Shown here: positions 36,575-47,180 of the stretch, piece after piece
How the letters are laid out: the number at the start of each line of letters is the position of its first letter
Numbering within the stretch: the stretch's first letter is position 1
NCBI GenBank assembly: GCA_943787225.1
Contig: CALSLP010000002.1
Coordinates: 462,648 to 526,647 of the forward strand
From: an uncultured Alphaproteobacteria bacterium
GTDB taxonomy: Bacteria; Pseudomonadota; Alphaproteobacteria; MPNO01; UBA2964
DNA length: 64,000 nucleotides
Direction: 5' to 3'
Notes under the pieces: generated by a model
Seen by the model: only the letters and a program-made list of their open reading frames with translations
Databases searched by the model: none
What the model was told of the DNA's origin: nothing
Made by a program: the position numbers and the translations under genes

Positions 36575-38172
36575 TAGACCGGAAAGTGTTTAAACCGTGC
36601 CGTGCCGTCGCGCTCAACCTGCTCGACAAGGCCGGTTTCCCAGCTCAGATATTCCTGCATGTGGAATTCGATATTATCGTCGTGATCATAGGCCTTGTAT
36701 TGAATATCGTTATTTTGATCGGCCATATTTTCAAAGCCCAGCGTCACAGCCTTACCAGCCGCCTGCCAGGCTGCCGTCCCGCCATCGAGCACCCGCACCG
36801 GACGATCGGTCAGCTCTGCGATATCAGATGCGGCATAAGCAGCGAGCACACCATCGGGTGACGTACACACCAACGGTCCCTCACCAGGAATTCCTGACAG
36901 AGAATTGGCAAGCCGCGAGCGAACTGCCCACCAGGCACCAGAAATATGGCCGGCCTTGTATTCAAGACTGGTCGCCAAATCGACGACGGTCACTGACCCC
37001 GCTTCAATTTCTGCATTGAGGTCGTCAGGAGAAATCATCTCAATCGTGCTGTTTGACACTGGCACCATCGGCGCCTGCGGCGCACCACTTTCAAGGACCG
37101 TATTCTCAAGACCTTCTTTGAGGACAAACACATTCGGCCAGCCCATCTGAACGAGCCAGGACGCCGTCATCGTTGCGCGCACGCCGGTATCATCAATCAA
37201 CACCAACCGGCTTCGATAGGTTCCGGCCCATTTATCAGTCGCCTGCACCAACTGCCCCCCGGGAGCGGAAAGCGACCCCGGCAGATGACCCGCCGCGTAT
37301 TCATCCGGATTCCGCACATCAAGAAGGTAAAGGGAATTTGTTTCGGTTTCCGTTTGCCAGGTCTCGAGTGTTGCGCGATCTATCGTTTGAATACCAAACC
37401 TTTTGGTGACCCGTTCTGCGCAGGCCAAAGCGTCCTGCAAGCCATCATCACTCACTGGCAAGAAGTTACGATCACTGCCCGTCTCAAGATCGAAACCAGC
37501 CAGGGCCCACCCCATCGTACCGTTTCGTAAGGCCATTACTTTATTGGTAACCCCGGCATTGATGAGGGATTGCGCGCCGATGATGCTGCGGGTTCGGCCG
37601 GCACAATTCACCACTACGGTGCGGTCCGGGTCGTCGACAATATCGTGGACCCGATAGGCAAGTTCAGCACCAGGACAGTCGATGCCGGTCGGGATATTCA
37701 TCCTGCGATATTCAACCCATGGACGGCTATCGAGCACGACCATGTTTTCACCACGATCCATCATCGCCTTTAATTCTTCGGCGGAAACATTGGGTGTATC
37801 AGATTCGATTTCAACAAACTCGCCAAAGGCTTTTGACGGGACATTCACGCCTCGGAAAACTACATTGCCGGCTTCTTCCCAACCCGGCACACCGCCGGTA
37901 AGGACTGAAACATCGGTGTAACCCCAAGCACTCAGTTTCTCCGCGGCACGATCAGCGAGTCCGTCGCCACCGTCACACAAAACCAGCCGAACCGATTTCC
38001 GTGGTACCAGCGACAGGACATCCAGCTCCAGCCGGCTCATCGGCAGACATACGGCAAACAGTAAATGCCCATCGGCACCAAAGACGCCTTCTTCTCTGAC
38101 ATCGAGCAAAGAGAGCTCGTCATCATCGAGAAGCCAGTTGCGAAGTTCTTCCGGGGAAATGTGGTTGGTCAT
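36574..38172 (-). CDS. Four-domain rhodanese-family protein
   Basis: A 532-residue protein made of four rhodanese domains in tandem (about residues 5-105, 120-245, 265-375, 385-500). Domain 1 has VLCDGGDGLA, domain 2 VNCAGRTRS and domain 4 VCTSPDGVLA in the place of the active-site loop, so each keeps the Cys. Domain 3 reads LIDDTGVRAT, with Asp instead of Cys, so it is probably inactive. The C-terminal about 30 residues (QEYLSWETGLVEQVERDG) differ. No signal peptide is present. Rhodaneses move sulfane sulfur from thiosulfate or cysteine persulfide. It is coupled to comF. The natural sulfur acceptor is unknown. Confidence 0.85.
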   Translation of the reverse strand: MTNHISPEELRNWLLDDDELSLLDVREEGVFGADGHLLFAVCLPMSRLELDVLSLVPRKSVRLVLCDGGDGLADRAAEKLSAWGYTDVSVLTGGVPGWEEAGNVVFRGVNVPSKAFGEFVEIESDTPNVSAEELKAMMDRGENMVVLDSRPWVEYRRMNIPTGIDCPGAELAYRVHDIVDDPDRTVVVNCAGRTRSIIGAQSLINAGVTNKVMALRNGTMGWALAGFDLETGSDRNFLPVSDDGLQDALACAERVTKRFGIQTIDRATLETWQTETETNSLYLLDVRNPDEYAAGHLPGSLSAPGGQLVQATDKWAGTYRSRLVLIDDTGVRATMTASWLVQMGWPNVFVLKEGLENTVLESGAPQAPMVPVSNSTIEMISPDDLNAEIEAGSVTVVDLATSLEYKAGHISGAWWAVRSRLANSLSGIPGEGPLVCTSPDGVLAAYAASDIAELTDRPVRVLDGGTAAWQAAGKAVTLGFENMADQNNDIQYKAYDHDDNIEFHMQEYLSWETGLVEQVERDGTARFKHFPV

Positions 38173-38283
38173 GAAAATTCTATCTCATACAGATGTGAAA
38201 TTTATCGGCATTTTAGGCGGCGAACGGTCGCTGAACAACCGGCCCCGCTTTTAAGGCGAAGGTCAGCATGGCATAGTCCACTC

Positions 38284-39204
38284 ATGCCCACAGGTGAACC
38301 CGATACTAACGCAATAATTTTTGACCGTACGGTCGTCCGACGCCAACGCGAACGGTCGTATGCGGGATTTGCCGATCATGACTTCCTGTTTCGTGAAATA
38401 GCCGAACGCCTGGTTGACCGACTAGCGGATGTAAAGCGCACCTTTGGCCTCACCATCGATGTCGGTGCGCGGGGCAATCACCTAAGCCGACTGCTGGCCA
38501 ACAACCCCTCATTCGAGACTGTTGTTGAAATGGGGCTCTCTCCGAAGACGGGCGTAGCGGGCTTTGTCGGTGACGAGGAAGCCCTCCCGATTGCCCCCGC
38601 CTGCGCCGACCTCATTGTCAGCAATTTAGTTCTGCATTGGACAAATGATGTACCGGGAGCGTTGATCCAGTGCCGTCAGTCTCTAAAGCCGGATGGTTTG
38701 TTTATGGCCGCTATTCTTGGCGGTGAAACTTTAACTGAATTACGGCAGGTGATGATGGAGGCCGAGGCGGAAATTTCAGGCGGTGTATCACCGCGCGTAT
38801 CACCCTTCGCCGAGCTTTCTGATACGGCCGCGTTGCTGCAGCGCGCCGGATTTAATCTGCCGGTCGCCGATAGCGACACCATTACGGTGACCTATGCGGA
38901 TATGTTTTCTTTAATGCGCGACCTGCGTGGCATGGGCGAAACCAATGCCGTCCTCGCCCGCCCCCACAATTTTTCCAAACGACAATTATTCTTCAAGGCC
39001 GCGGAACGCTACACAGAACTGTTTGGCGACAGCGACGGACGCATCCCCGCCAGCTTCCAAATCCTCTATCTCACCGGCTGGGCACCAGACGCCTCACAGC
39101 CAAAACCTCTACGCCCTGGTAGCGCCGCCGCCAGCCTCGCCGACGCCCTGGAAAGCGAAGAACACTCTGCCGGCGAAAAAGCCGGTCCGAAATCCGGCAA
39201 ATAG
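38284..39204 (+). CDS. BioC/NDUFAF5-like SAM methyltransferase
   Basis: A 306-residue class I methyltransferase whose closest recognisable group is alphaproteobacterial/mitochondrial NDUFAF5 and BioC. FDRTVVRRQRERSYAGFADHDFL at the N-terminus (about 12-35) is diagnostic. The SAM domain follows with TIDVGARGNHLSRLL, where the usual G-x-G is altered, then DLIVSNLVLHWTNDVPGAL and GLFMAAILGGETLTELR. NDUFAF5 hydroxylates an Arg of complex I; BioC methylates malonyl-ACP for biotin. The gene is divergent from the rhodanese gene and convergent with an MFS gene 4 bp away. The complex-I role fits best because no bio genes are near. Confidence 0.75.
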   Translation: MPTGEPDTNAIIFDRTVVRRQRERSYAGFADHDFLFREIAERLVDRLADVKRTFGLTIDVGARGNHLSRLLANNPSFETVVEMGLSPKTGVAGFVGDEEALPIAPACADLIVSNLVLHWTNDVPGALIQCRQSLKPDGLFMAAILGGETLTELRQVMMEAEAEISGGVSPRVSPFAELSDTAALLQRAGFNLPVADSDTITVTYADMFSLMRDLRGMGETNAVLARPHNFSKRQLFFKAAERYTELFGDSDGRIPASFQILYLTGWAPDASQPKPLRPGSAAASLADALESEEHSAGEKAGPKSGK

Positions 39205-39208
39205 GATC

Positions 39209-40474
39209 TTAGGCTGTCGCAGGCTCCGCAGCGCTGGGCGTCTTTTCCCGTTTTTCAGGCACTGACCACGCCAGGACCGCCGCAACTAAGGCCAGCGTGA
39301 GCGCCATGATCCATGTCCAGTCATAGGTCTGGAACAGGTCAAACAACCAGCCACCAGCAACGGACCCAAGCGCTCCACCTAGCGAATGACCAAGGAACAA
39401 GATTCCCATATTAAAGCCCATTGTACTAACACCGAGATGGCTCGCCATGAGCCCTGCCGTTGGTGGCACCGTCGCAAAATCAAGCGTCCCAAAAATAACC
39501 GCAAAAATGAATAACAGCGCAACATTATCAGTTATAAAAAACAGCAAAATGAAAGAAAGCGCGCGCAGGAAATATACACTGCCCAGCAATCGAGGACGGG
39601 AAATTCGGTCTGTGAGATAGCCGGACAAAACCATCCCCACCATATCAAAACCGGCTAGAAAGCTTGTCGCCCAAGCTGCTGTTATAATTGTAAAGCCACA
39701 CGACGCGGCATAGGGAATCAAGTGCACCTTTACGACGCCAGCGGTGGTAAAGCCGCAGATGAAATAAGCGCCCCCTAGCAACCAGAAGACCGGACTGCGG
39801 ATCAAAATGGCAAATTTAGCCATGAAAGAATTTGGAGCATCTCCGGTCTGGGTCTTGGAATCTGTCGAAACCGGTTCACCTGGTAACAGGAAGAAGGCGA
39901 GAATGCCCATAGCGACAATCAGAGAACCGAAAAGTATCAGCGTTGGACGCCATCCCGCGAATCCAATTGCCCAGGCAATAAGAGGGATAAACATCACCTG
40001 ACCGCCACCAACACCTGATGTGCCAATTGATGTTGCAAGACCTCTATCTTCTTCAAACTCACGGGTAATTGTTGCAGTCGCCACAGGCAGACTAACCAAC
40101 CCATACCCGACGGCAGAGAGCACGCAATAAACGCCGATAAACACCCAAACTGGCGACAGCAGCGACGACGATGAATCCATCAAAGCGGCGAGAATGACGC
40201 AGCAGCCGCTCAAAATTGTGCCCCCGGAAACCAGATAGCGTGCGCCAAACTTATCCAGTAGATGGCCTGCACAGGGCGCAACACAGCCCATTACAATCAT
40301 GATCAGCGCGCCGCCTGACGTCAGGAATGTCCGCGACCAATTGAATTCTGTTTCCCAGACAGGAATCAGAACCGGCAAAGACATCCGCGCCGCGAAAGAA
40401 AAGCTCACCGTAAAAAAGATGACCGCCACGATTAGCCAACCGCGCGGATTAGAACGGATCATGGAAAGGAACAT
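39209..40474 (-). CDS. MFS transporter
   Basis: A 421-residue major facilitator with twelve hydrophobic segments in two halves. The first loop reads CAGHLLDKFGARYLV (motif A-like) and the middle loop YLTDRISRPRLLG repeats it. The pattern and a conserved PVATATITREFEEDRGLATSIG segment resemble the monocarboxylate/oxalate-formate antiporter branch. The substrate is unknown. It lies 9 bp downstream of mutT on the same strand and converges with the methyltransferase gene. Confidence 0.85.
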   Translation of the reverse strand: MFLSMIRSNPRGWLIVAVIFFTVSFSFAARMSLPVLIPVWETEFNWSRTFLTSGGALIMIVMGCVAPCAGHLLDKFGARYLVSGGTILSGCCVILAALMDSSSSLLSPVWVFIGVYCVLSAVGYGLVSLPVATATITREFEEDRGLATSIGTSGVGGGQVMFIPLIAWAIGFAGWRPTLILFGSLIVAMGILAFFLLPGEPVSTDSKTQTGDAPNSFMAKFAILIRSPVFWLLGGAYFICGFTTAGVVKVHLIPYAASCGFTIITAAWATSFLAGFDMVGMVLSGYLTDRISRPRLLGSVYFLRALSFILLFFITDNVALLFIFAVIFGTLDFATVPPTAGLMASHLGVSTMGFNMGILFLGHSLGGALGSVAGGWLFDLFQTYDWTWIMALTLALVAAVLAWSVPEKREKTPSAAEPATA

Positions 40475-40483
40475 CAGGAGATT

Positions 40484-40894
40484 CTACAGCAGATCGCGCA
40501 ACATAGCGACCAGTGGCACATCCGCCGGCGGCATCGGATATTCCTTGAGCTGAAGTGGGCGCACCCATTTCAATACCTGACCTTCTTTAGGTGTCACCGT
40601 GCCTTCCCAGACCCTGCAGACATAAAGTGGCATCAACAAATGGAAGTCGTCATAGCTGTGTGATGCGAAGGTGAACGGTGCCAGGCAGTTTTCGCTGACA
40701 TCGATGCCAAGCTCTTCGTCGAGCTCTCGGATCAAGGCAGCTTCGGGTTGCTCACCCTCTTCAACCTTGCCTCCGGGAAACTCCCAAAGACCCGCCATCG
40801 CTTTACCTTTGGGGCGCTGAGCGATCAGTACGCGTCCGTCGATATCGACCAGCGCAACAGCCACAACCAAAATTATCGGAACGTCAACAGCCAC
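40484..40894 (-). CDS. mutT: MutT-type Nudix pyrophosphohydrolase
   Basis: A 136-residue Nudix enzyme that hydrolyses oxidised nucleoside triphosphates such as 8-oxo-dGTP. The Nudix box GGKVEEGEQPEAALIRELDEEL matches G-x5-E-x7-R-E-U-x-E-E, with REL then DEEL; it lies near residues 38-60. The short single-domain length fits MutT rather than a fused family. It lies 9 bp after argJ and 9 bp before the MFS gene. The mutT-argJ-secA order is common in alphaproteobacteria. Confidence 0.9.
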   Translation of the reverse strand: MAVDVPIILVVAVALVDIDGRVLIAQRPKGKAMAGLWEFPGGKVEEGEQPEAALIRELDEELGIDVSENCLAPFTFASHSYDDFHLLMPLYVCRVWEGTVTPKEGQVLKWVRPLQLKEYPMPPADVPLVAMLRDLL

Positions 40895-40903
40895 GTGTCG
40901 TCC

Positions 40904-42133
40904 TCAGCTCCGGTAGTCTGCATTGATGTTGATATAGCCATGCGTCAGATCACAGGTCCAGACAGTAGCCTTGCCACGCCCTACACCAACATCCACCGAG
41001 ATATCAATCTCCTGACCCTTCATGTGGCGTGCCACCGGCGTTTCGTCATACCCGGGTTTACGCAAACCATCCATCGTAACCTGAACGCCGCCAATCCTGA
41101 TATCAAGCGCATCGCGGTCCGCCTTTTCCCCGGCCTTGCCGACCGCCATCACGATCCGACCCCAATTGGCGTCTTCCCCGGCGATCGCGGTTTTGACCAG
41201 TGGCGAATTTGCGATAGCCAGCGCAATGGCTTTTGCCGCGGCGGTCGATGCGGCACCGGTCACCGTTACTTCGACAAACTTAGTGGCGCCTTCACCATCC
41301 CGCACAATTTGTTGCGCTAGATCAACCATGATCGATTCAAGCGCCTGCCGAAAACCTTTAAAGCGCGGGTCGCCAAGGGCTTTCACCTCTTTATGCCGCG
41401 CTTTGCCCGTTGCACACAGCAAGACTGAATCGCTGGTCGACGTATCACTATCAACGGTTATGGCGTTGAATGATTTATCCGTCGCGGCCTTCAAGGCCTT
41501 TTGCAAAACCGGCTGCGCAATTTTAGCATCGGTGAAGATATAGCCGAGCATCGTCGCCATATCAGGCGCGATCATGCCGGACCCTTTTGCAAACCCATTC
41601 AGGGTGACGGTTATCCCGTCGATCTGCGCTGTCCGGGTCGCCCCTTTCGGAAATGTGTCTGTCGTCATAATAGCCGTCGCAGCGGCCTTCCACGATTTCG
41701 GGGAGAGCTTTTTTTTCAGCCCCGGAAACGCCTTTGTTAGTCGTTCCACCGGCAAGGGTTCACCAATTACGCCGGTTGAGGACACAAAAACCTGGTTTTT
41801 TTGACAGCCAACGATTTTAGCTGCTGCCTTTACCGTATCCTGAACCGCAAGCTCGCCAACCCGGCCCGTAAAGGCATTCGCATTTCCTGAATTCACAACA
41901 ATCGCCCGAACGCGGCCGCCTTTAAGCGCTGCCCGGCACCAGTCAATAGGGGCTGCCGCCGTCAAAGATCGTGTAAAGACCCCAGCGATACCGGTCCCAG
42001 CAGAAAGTTCGGCCAGCATGACGTCGCTACGTCCTTTGTACCGCAGCCCGCAGGCACCAGCAGCGAGCGTAACGCCCGCTATTTCAGGAAGGGTTGGAAA
42101 GCGTTTCGGCGCAAGGAGGGAGATTGTTGTCAT
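40904..42133 (-). CDS. argJ: Glutamate N-acetyltransferase/amino-acid acetyltransferase ArgJ
   Basis: ArgJ moves acetyl from N-acetylornithine to glutamate in the recycling arginine pathway and may also use acetyl-CoA. The 409-residue protein is an Ntn-type enzyme that cleaves itself at KGSGMIAPDMATMLG, leaving Thr194 as the nucleophile. VNSGNANAFTG and FVSSTGVIGEPLP are other family blocks. A TTG at 42142 is open, but the ATG at 42133 (MTTISLLAPKRFP) is preferred. It is divergent from secA across 241 bp. Confidence 0.93.
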   Translation of the reverse strand: MTTISLLAPKRFPTLPEIAGVTLAAGACGLRYKGRSDVMLAELSAGTGIAGVFTRSLTAAAPIDWCRAALKGGRVRAIVVNSGNANAFTGRVGELAVQDTVKAAAKIVGCQKNQVFVSSTGVIGEPLPVERLTKAFPGLKKKLSPKSWKAAATAIMTTDTFPKGATRTAQIDGITVTLNGFAKGSGMIAPDMATMLGYIFTDAKIAQPVLQKALKAATDKSFNAITVDSDTSTSDSVLLCATGKARHKEVKALGDPRFKGFRQALESIMVDLAQQIVRDGEGATKFVEVTVTGAASTAAAKAIALAIANSPLVKTAIAGEDANWGRIVMAVGKAGEKADRDALDIRIGGVQVTMDGLRKPGYDETPVARHMKGQEIDISVDVGVGRGKATVWTCDLTHGYININADYRS

Positions 42134-42281
42134 GGGCTTCAAATTCGTGTTGGCGAAAAGCTACTCTGCAGATACTTAAATATTCTCAGTTTTGCCACAA
42201 TTCTGGACTATAACGGTTTCTGGTCATCGGCGTGCAAGATAACAGTGCAATTTACAGCTTAAAGCGCTATATCCCTAATCG

Positions 42282-42310
42282 TTGACAGAGACGCGGCAGG
42301 TACCTATTTG
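42282..42310 (+). promoter_or_regulatory. Candidate secA promoter
   Basis: TTGACA (42282-42287), a 17-base spacer and TATTTG (42305-42310) lie 65 bp before the secA start in the argJ/secA gap. The -35 is perfect and the -10 keeps only TAT. The gap (42134-42374) shows no gene; the parvulin gene often found here in the class is absent. Confidence 0.4.
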
Positions 42311-42374
42311 TCTGCCACCCGCTTAATGCTAAATTGCGGAGCCTGCAAGGAAATCCGCATATAAGAGAGGCTAA

Positions 42375-45185
42375 ATGTTCGCTGCGCTGGCAGAGAGCGT
42401 TTTCGGAAGCGCCAATAATCGCTTTCTGAAACGACTTAATAAAAAAGTAGAGCAAATCAACGCCCTTGAGCCAACGCTCGTCGCGTTGGATGATGATGGG
42501 TTACGCGCCCGAACTGCTGAGTTACGCGCCCGGCATGAAGCAGGCGAGTCACTGGACGATTTGCTGTGCGATGCCTTTGCCACAGTCCGCGAAGCGGCCA
42601 AGCGAACGCTGGGTCAACGTCATTTTGATGTCCAGTTGCTGGGTGGCATGGTTCTTCATGAGGGCGCCATCTCGGAAATGAAAACCGGTGAAGGTAAAAC
42701 CCTGGTGGCTACCCTGCCGGTTTACCTTAACGCCCTCTCCGGCAAAGGCGTTCATGTTGTCACAGTCAATGATTATCTCGCGCAACGTGATGCGGGCTGG
42801 ATGGGTCAGGTCTATGAATTTCTCGGCCTGACGGTTGGCTGTATTGTCAACGGCGTTGATGAGCTGGAACGTCAGAAGGCTTACGCCGCCGACGTCACCT
42901 ACGGCACCAACAATGAATTTGGTTTCGACTATCTCCGCGACAATATGAAATTTCGTCTGGAGGACATGGTCCAGCGGCGATTCAACTTCGCGATTGTCGA
43001 TGAAGTCGACAGTATCCTGATCGACGAAGCCAGAACGCCTCTTATCATCTCCGGTCCCACGGAAGATTCATCGGAAATGTATCGCCGGATCGATGAGCTG
43101 ATCCCGAACCTTTCGAAAGAAGATTACGAAAAAGACGAAAAACAACGGACCGTTGCTTTAACAGAAGCCGGTACTGAGAAGATCGAAGCCCTGCTCGCCA
43201 AAACGGACCTGATGAATGGCGAGTCGCTATACGACATCAACAATATCTCGGTCGTACATCACGTTAATCAGGCTCTCAAAGCCCACACCCTGTTCCAGAT
43301 CGACACCGACTATATCGTCAAAGACAACCAGGTCATCATTATTGACGAATTCACGGGTCGTATGATGGAAGGCCGGCGCTATTCGGAAGGCCTGCATCAG
43401 GCACTCGAAGCCAAAGAGCATGTCGAGGTCCAGAACGAAAACCAGACCCTCGCCTCAATTACTTTCCAGAACTATTTCCGGCTCTACCCTAAACTGGCTG
43501 GCATGACTGGTACCGCAATGACGGAAGCCGGTGAATTCGGTGATATCTATGCTTTGGATGTTGTCGAAATCCCGACCCACAAGCCTTGTGTCCGCGTAGA
43601 TCAGGACGACGAAGTTTATCGAACCGCAGAGGAAAAAAACGAAGCGGTCGTTACTTTGATCGAAGAATGCCAGGCCCGGAATCAACCCGCACTGGTCGGC
43701 ACAATTTCAATTGAAAAATCCGAACAGCTGGCGGCGTTTCTCGAAAAACGAAAGATCAAGCATAATGTTTTGAACGCGCGCTACCATGAGCAAGAAGCCT
43801 TCATCGTCGCGCAGGCTGGCAAACCTGGTCAGGTTACGATTTCGACGAATATGGCTGGCCGCGGCACCGATATTCAGCTCGGCGGTAATGTTGAGATGCA
43901 AGTCCTTGAAGAGCTCTCAAAAATCAAGGACGAGAGTAAACGCGCTGCTCAGGAACCAGAGATTCGCGCCAAGGTCGAAGCCGAAGTCGAAGCAGCACGC
44001 GACGTCGTGCTCGCCGCTGGAGGCATGTACATAATCTGTACCGAGCGCCATGAATCACGGCGTATCGATAATCAGCTACGCGGCCGTTCTGGACGGCAAG
44101 GCGATCCCGGTGCCTCCAAATTCTTCCTGTCGCTGGAAGATGATTTGATGCGCATCTTTGGATCCGAGCGCATTGACACAATGCTGCAAAAGCTTGGCCT
44201 TGAAAAAGGCGAAGCCATTATCCATCCTTGGATCAACAAGGCTCTGGAAAAAGCACAACGCAAAGTCGAAGAGCGCAACTTCGAGATTCGGAAGAACCTG
44301 CTGCAGTTCGACGATGTCATGAATGATCAGCGCAAGGTGATCTACGAACAGCGCCGTGAACTGATGGAAGTTGATGATGTTTCCAGCACTGTCAACGACA
44401 TGCGGCATGAGGTCATCGACGAAATCGTATCGCGCTGCATTCCCGAAAAAGCCTATTCAGAACAATGGGATACGGACGCTCTGCACGAAGAAGTCCTGCG
44501 CATTATCGGTCTCGATCTGCCTGTGGCCGACTGGGCCAAGGAAGAAGGTATTGCGGAAGAGGAAATTCGGGAGCGGCTGACGGATGCCGCGAACCGGCGG
44601 ATGGCTGAGAAAGTCGCGAATTACGGGCCTGAAATGATGCGGGCCGCAGAAAAGAGCGTCTTGCTACAGGTCCTCGACCAGATTTGGAAAGAGCATCTGT
44701 TGGCGCTGGATCATTTGCGCCAGGGCATCGGGCTTCGCGCCTATGCTCAAAAAGATCCGTTGAACGAATATAAACATGAAGCATTTGATCTGTTCGACCA
44801 GATGCTGGCGATGCTGCGCGAAACCGTGACCCAGGTTCTGTGCCACATGGAAATCTCTAGCGAGGATCCCGAAGGCTTAATGGATTACGAGATGGGTGAC
44901 ATGGAAGAGACCCGTCACGACCCGGCCTTCTCGGATGACCCCGGCATGGCCGCCCTGCCAAACGAAATTCATCCTGCCGCGCAGGTCCAGTCTATGATGC
45001 AAGGGCCAACGGTATTCCCCGCAGGGACAGACCCTGCAGATGTCCCGCCAGGATGGCGACTGCATGAACCACTTGGCCGATGGATTGATCCAGAGGAACC
45101 GGAGAGCTGGGGCAAGGTGCCACGCAATGCGGCGTGCCCTTGTGGATCAGGCAGGAAATTCAAGGTCTGTCACGGCCGGGTTTAA
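42375..45185 (+). CDS. secA: Preprotein translocase ATPase SecA
   Basis: SecA drives proteins through the SecYEG channel. The 936-residue protein is complete. It has the Walker A region [11 protein letters not shown] near residue 102, the Walker [14 protein letters not shown] near residue 210, the preprotein-binding and helical-scaffold domains, and a C-terminal zinc tail [14 protein letters not shown] for SecB and lipid contact. GAGAGG lies just upstream of the ATG at 42375. It converges with accA. Length is normal for alphaproteobacteria. Confidence 0.96.
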   Translation: MFAALAESVFGSANNRFLKRLNKKVEQINALEPTLVALDDDGLRARTAELRARHEAGESLDDLLCDAFATVREAAKRTLGQRHFDVQLLGGMVLHEGAISEMKTGEGKTLVATLPVYLNALSGKGVHVVTVNDYLAQRDAGWMGQVYEFLGLTVGCIVNGVDELERQKAYAADVTYGTNNEFGFDYLRDNMKFRLEDMVQRRFNFAIVDEVDSILIDEARTPLIISGPTEDSSEMYRRIDELIPNLSKEDYEKDEKQRTVALTEAGTEKIEALLAKTDLMNGESLYDINNISVVHHVNQALKAHTLFQIDTDYIVKDNQVIIIDEFTGRMMEGRRYSEGLHQALEAKEHVEVQNENQTLASITFQNYFRLYPKLAGMTGTAMTEAGEFGDIYALDVVEIPTHKPCVRVDQDDEVYRTAEEKNEAVVTLIEECQARNQPALVGTISIEKSEQLAAFLEKRKIKHNVLNARYHEQEAFIVAQAGKPGQVTISTNMAGRGTDIQLGGNVEMQVLEELSKIKDESKRAAQEPEIRAKVEAEVEAARDVVLAAGGMYIICTERHESRRIDNQLRGRSGRQGDPGASKFFLSLEDDLMRIFGSERIDTMLQKLGLEKGEAIIHPWINKALEKAQRKVEERNFEIRKNLLQFDDVMNDQRKVIYEQRRELMEVDDVSSTVNDMRHEVIDEIVSRCIPEKAYSEQWDTDALHEEVLRIIGLDLPVADWAKEEGIAEEEIRERLTDAANRRMAEKVANYGPEMMRAAEKSVLLQVLDQIWKEHLLALDHLRQGIGLRAYAQKDPLNEYKHEAFDLFDQMLAMLRETVTQVLCHMEISSEDPEGLMDYEMGDMEETRHDPAFSDDPGMAALPNEIHPAAQVQSMMQGPTVFPAGTDPADVPPGWRLHEPLGRWIDPEEPESWGKVPRNAACPCGSGRKFKVCHGRV

Positions 45186-45224
45186 CAAACCCGTTTGGCC
45201 ATTCTCTTCAATAGGTATCGGCCA

Positions 45225-46184
45225 TCATGAAGACAGAAAGTCGTTTCCGAGAGTAACAAAGCGTTCGCGCCGTTGCGCTCGTAATGCCGCACCATCAAGG
45301 CCCTCGATTTCTTTCAAGGCTTCATCGATCCCGTCACCAACCCGTTTAATGGTATCGTCACGATCACGATGAGCCGCGCCTAGCGGCTCAGGAATAATGG
45401 CATCAATCACGCCAAGCCGGAGTAAATCCTTCGACGTCAGCTTCAACGCATCAGCGGCCTCTTCTGAATGGTCAGAACTGCGCCACAGGATAGAGGCGCA
45501 GCCTTCTGGCGATATCACCGAGTAAACCGAATGCTCCATCATTAAAACGCGGTTGGCCGCCGCAATGGCGATAGCACCGCCACTTCCGCCCTCACCGATA
45601 ACAACACTGACTATCGGGACGTGAAGATTGAGACAAACCTCAACAGAGCGTGCGATGGCTTCGGCCTGCCCGCGTTCCTCAGCACCAATGCCAGGATAGG
45701 CACCAGGGGTATCAACGAGCGTGATAATCGGCAGAGAGAACTGCTCAGCCAACGCCATCAGCCGTTGCGCTTTCCGATATCCTTCCGGTCGGGCCATGCC
45801 AAAATTATGTTTGACCCGGGTCTCTGTATCGTTGCCTTTTTCCTGTCCCATCACGACGACGGCACGCCCCCGAAATCGTCCGATTCCACCAAGGATTGCG
45901 GCGTCTTCAGCAAAAGCACGGTCACCAGCGAGTGACGTAAAATCGTCTATCAAGGATGAAATATAATCCACACAGTGTGGCCGCTCAGGATGCCGGGCTA
46001 CCATCACCGTCTGCCAGGGAGACAATTTGGTATAGATTTGCGTCAGGGATTTATCGATGCGACCCTGAAGTTTGGAGAGTTCATCGGCTATTTTGATATC
46101 GCCGATATCCGACATATGACGAAGTTCCTCCATCTTGCCTTCAAGTTCGGCAACCGGTTTCTCAAATTCCAGAAAGCTCGTCAT
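45225..46184 (-). CDS. accA: Acetyl-CoA carboxylase carboxyltransferase subunit alpha
   Basis: AccA, with AccD, transfers carboxyl from biotin to acetyl-CoA to form malonyl-CoA, the committed step of fatty-acid synthesis. The 319-residue protein starts [20 protein letters not shown], then shows [18 protein letters not shown] and the carboxyltransferase blocks [18 protein letters not shown] and [19 protein letters not shown]. Length is typical. It ends 39 bp from the secA stop in convergent orientation and follows xerD on the same strand by 27 bp. Confidence 0.95.
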   Translation of the reverse strand: MTSFLEFEKPVAELEGKMEELRHMSDIGDIKIADELSKLQGRIDKSLTQIYTKLSPWQTVMVARHPERPHCVDYISSLIDDFTSLAGDRAFAEDAAILGGIGRFRGRAVVVMGQEKGNDTETRVKHNFGMARPEGYRKAQRLMALAEQFSLPIITLVDTPGAYPGIGAEERGQAEAIARSVEVCLNLHVPIVSVVIGEGGSGGAIAIAAANRVLMMEHSVYSVISPEGCASILWRSSDHSEEAADALKLTSKDLLRLGVIDAIIPEPLGAAHRDRDDTIKRVGDGIDEALKEIEGLDGAALRAQRRERFVTLGNDFLSS

Positions 46185-46211
46185 TTTTTCCTCAAAACAC
46201 TGATAGACATA

Positions 46212-47180
46212 TTAAAGGGTATTGTTCGCAAAACCATTTGCCAACGGGTGGAAATTCCGGACAAGGGACTTTAACCGCTCATCCAGGACATGGGTATAGA
46301 TCTGTGTCGTTGAAATATCAGCATGGCCCAGCATCTGTTGGACGGATCGCAAATCGGCATCATGCGCCAAAAGATGGCTTGCAAAGGCATGCCGTAAAAC
46401 ATGTGGCGACACTGCCGACACCGCAAGCCCGGCCCCAATCGCAAGTTCTTTCAGGAGAAGAGCAAACATCCCCCTGGTTAAATGACCTTCTTTTGCTGTC
46501 TTGGAAGGGAACAACCAGGGCGAGCTCTGATCTTTGGCAATAAATTGCGGCCGGATCGGGAGCCATACCTCAATTGCTTCCTGTGCCGGCAGGCTTAACG
46601 GCACCATGCGTTCTCGGCCCCCTTTGCCTCGGACCGTCACAACCGAACGATCCCGAGCCAGAGCACCAAGCGGCAAGCCAACGAGTTCCGAGACCCGCAA
46701 GCCTGTCGCGTAAAGCAGCTCAATGAGCGCCACCAGGCGAACACCGCGCGGCCCCTTTACGGCACGTGCACCCGTAAGCAACATACCGACGTCATTTTCT
46801 GACAATATTTTCGGCAAAGGTCGACCACGCCGAGGACTGTCGACATTGGCTGTTGGGTCGTCACTGCGGATGCCCTCTGCGACCAGAAACCCAAAATACT
46901 GACGCAATGCAGATAGCCGACGCGACATCGTCGTTGGCGCCATGCCAGTACTTCCCATCGACGCCATAAAGCTTCGGACTGTTTCGGTCGAGGTTTCTGA
47001 CGAAACTTCACCCTGCTTGACGACAAGTTTTTCAAATGACGTTAGATCACTGCGATAAGATTCAACCGTTCTTGGTGAAGCGCCACGTTCCACCGCAAGC
47101 ATTTCGAGAAAGGCTTCCGCATGGTGGGACAGGGTAATTATCTCCCCGTTTACACCTGAATGGCTAGAGCCCCGCTTCAA
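46212..47180 (-). CDS. xerD: Tyrosine recombinase XerD
   Basis: XerD, with XerC, resolves chromosome dimers at dif. The roughly 322-residue protein has the N-terminal SAM-like DNA-binding domain (FLEMLAVERGASPRTVESYRSDL) and a catalytic domain with Arg in TGLRVSELVGL, Lys in VRGKGGRERMVP, HVLRHAFASHLL, LGHADISTTQIYTHV (nucleophile Tyr). All catalytic residues are present. An ATG at 47216 is open, but a TTG at 47180 has a perfect GGAGG six bases upstream and only a 17-base overlap with the previous gene, so it is preferred. No dif site was seen. Confidence 0.88.
   Translation of the reverse strand: MKRGSSHSGVNGEIITLSHHAEAFLEMLAVERGASPRTVESYRSDLTSFEKLVVKQGEVSSETSTETVRSFMASMGSTGMAPTTMSRRLSALRQYFGFLVAEGIRSDDPTANVDSPRRGRPLPKILSENDVGMLLTGARAVKGPRGVRLVALIELLYATGLRVSELVGLPLGALARDRSVVTVRGKGGRERMVPLSLPAQEAIEVWLPIRPQFIAKDQSSPWLFPSKTAKEGHLTRGMFALLLKELAIGAGLAVSAVSPHVLRHAFASHLLAHDADLRSVQQMLGHADISTTQIYTHVLDERLKSLVRNFHPLANGFANNTL

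Noticed and set aside
46212..47180. xerD as a mobile-element integrase
   Set aside because: Its neighbours (accA, aroK-aroB) are core genes, its domains fit chromosomal XerD, and no attachment repeats or cargo are seen.
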